5,831 bases of DNA from Gallispira sp964526435 (GTDB taxonomy: Bacteria > Bacillota > Clostridia > Lachnospirales > CAG-274), in contig CAZGIC010000120.1 of the NCBI GenBank assembly GCA_964526435.1, positions 1 to 5,831 of the forward strand, written 5' to 3'. A program made the translations under genes and the position numbers. Position 1 is the first letter of the stretch. Each line of letters opens with the position of its first letter. Below the pieces are notes generated by a model, which searched no databases, had not been told where the DNA came from, and worked only from the letters and a program-made list of their open reading frames with translations. This document shows positions 4,804-5,831 of the stretch, in pieces.

Positions 4804-5829
4804 ATGCGTAAGTATTTAAGTATTATTTTTATAATTTTTGCTTTTGCTGTTTTTTCAGTAGTTACAGTACTGGAAGCTGAAGACGGTACAACAGTGGTTA
4901 TGCAGATAGATAACCCTGTGATGACAGTTGACGGAGTAAGTGTAAACATTGATGATGACAATACTGTTCCGACTATAATTAATGACAGAACATACATTCC
5001 TGTAAGGGGATTGGTTGAAGCTATAGGCGGAAGTGCAGAATGGGATAATGACACTAGGACCGTTACATTAAATTACGGCAGTGATGAAATACGGCTGACC
5101 ATTGACAGCACAACAGCTTATTACAATGACAGTGCTGTGGAAATTGATACAGCTCCTGTAATACTGAATGGAAGGACAATGCTTCCTGCCAGATTTATTG
5201 CTGAAAGCTTTGGATTTGATGTAGACTGGGACAGTGAAAGCAAGACAATAACAATTTGTGAAAATGTTCAGGAAACTTCAGATGAAGCTGTTGTTGAAGA
5301 TGAAACAGAAACAACTACAGAGGCAGTTGCAGAAAATGATACAGAAAGTGAAAATTCAAGTGTGCTTGTTGTGTATTTTTCAAATACAGGAAATACGGAA
5401 AGTGCTGCAGAGAAAATTGCCGGTCTGGTAAGCGGGGAGCTTTTTGAAATTGAAGCAAGTGATCCTTATACTGAAGATGATTTAAACTACAATGTTGATG
5501 ATTGCAGAGCTAATATGGAACAAAATGATCCTGATGCAAGACCTGAAATAGCAAACCGTGTGGAAAATATGGATGACTATGATATAATATTTATAGGTTA
5601 TCCTATATGGTGGGGTGATGCACCTAAAATTATATGTACATTTATGGAAAGCTATGATTTTTCAGGTAAGACTGTAATTCCTTTCTGTACATCAGGCAGC
5701 AGCGGAATAAGCACAAGTGAAAGAACTCTTCAGTCTATTGCTGATGCAGAATGGCTTGAGGGAAGAAGATTAAGCAGTAATGTGTCAGAAAGTGATATAG
5801 AAGAATGGCTTGAGGAAATTGGAATTTAG
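4804..5829 (+). CDS. Exported or membrane-anchored stalk-flavodoxin fusion protein
   Basis: A 341-residue protein. Residues 1-23 form a hydrophobic Sec-type export segment with only R2 and K3 as charges; a cut after LEA (about 25) is possible, but it could also remain as an anchor. A stalk/copper-amine-oxidase-N-like domain follows (about 31-152), with DRTYIP (61-66) and GRTMLP (123-128). A Glu/Thr-rich linker (about 155-185) leads to a flavodoxin-like domain (187-341). The FMN-phosphate loop SNTGNTE (193-199), the GYPIWWGDAPK loop (265-275) and the CTSGSSGI loop (295-302) are all intact, so FMN binding is likely. Flavodoxins are normally cytoplasmic one- or two-electron carriers, so an export signal is odd. 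The start at 4804 has the ribosome site AAGGGGTGG about 7 nt upstream; starting further upstream would bury the export segment. The stalk closely resembles that of the preceding fusion protein, tying the two together. The gene ends 2 bp before the window edge. Confidence 0.88.
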   Translation: MRKYLSIIFIIFAFAVFSVVTVLEAEDGTTVVMQIDNPVMTVDGVSVNIDDDNTVPTIINDRTYIPVRGLVEAIGGSAEWDNDTRTVTLNYGSDEIRLTIDSTTAYYNDSAVEIDTAPVILNGRTMLPARFIAESFGFDVDWDSESKTITICENVQETSDEAVVEDETETTTEAVAENDTESENSSVLVVYFSNTGNTESAAEKIAGLVSGELFEIEASDPYTEDDLNYNVDDCRANMEQNDPDARPEIANRVENMDDYDIIFIGYPIWWGDAPKIICTFMESYDFSGKTVIPFCTSGSSGISTSERTLQSIADAEWLEGRRLSSNVSESDIEEWLEEIGI

Positions 5830-5831
5830 CG

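Overview
The window comes from a low-GC Gram-positive anaerobe, most likely a Clostridia-class gut-type bacterium. The evidence is AT-rich intergenic DNA, strong AGGAGG-type ribosome binding sites, a reverse rubrerythrin of the clostridial type, Sec signal peptides, and Gram-positive 'stalk' (copper amine oxidase N-terminal-like) wall modules. Species cannot be named from the sequence alone. No RNA gene, mobile element or CRISPR array was found.

Layout. At the left edge, on the minus strand, lies a complete reverse rubrerythrin (peroxide detoxification). It has its own promoter and a PerR/Fur-like palindrome. A 307-bp divergent intergenic region follows. It carries this promoter and an outward plus-strand promoter with a leader of about 100 nt. 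The plus strand then holds five genes: (1) a short MerR-like protein that keeps the dimerisation coiled coil but lacks the DNA-recognition part; (2) a cytoplasmic RibD C-terminal/dihydrofolate-reductase-like reductase, whose start codon abuts the stop of gene 1; (3) an exported protein with two carboxymuconolactone decarboxylase (CMD)-like domains; (4) an exported 614-residue fusion of a CMD-like domain, a stalk module and two nearly identical metal-binding cupin domains; (5) an exported or membrane-anchored stalk-flavodoxin fusion. Genes 1 to 4 are spaced 0 to about 24 bp apart and look like one operon. Gene 5 follows after 134 bp that hold a hairpin and a possible promoter of its own.

How they may work together. 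CMD-like proteins, small cupins and flavodoxins often occur together as cytoplasmic proteins near MerR regulators and reductases in Firmicutes (general knowledge). Here the CMD, cupin and flavodoxin parts all carry export signals, and two of the three proteins carry the same wall-associated stalk module. I infer that this is a cell-envelope version of that redox/detoxification set. The substrate is unknown. The most striking points are a flavodoxin apparently placed outside the membrane, the CMD-stalk-cupin-cupin fusion, and a 270-bp tract inside the duplicated cupin that is almost perfectly homogenised while its flank has diverged.
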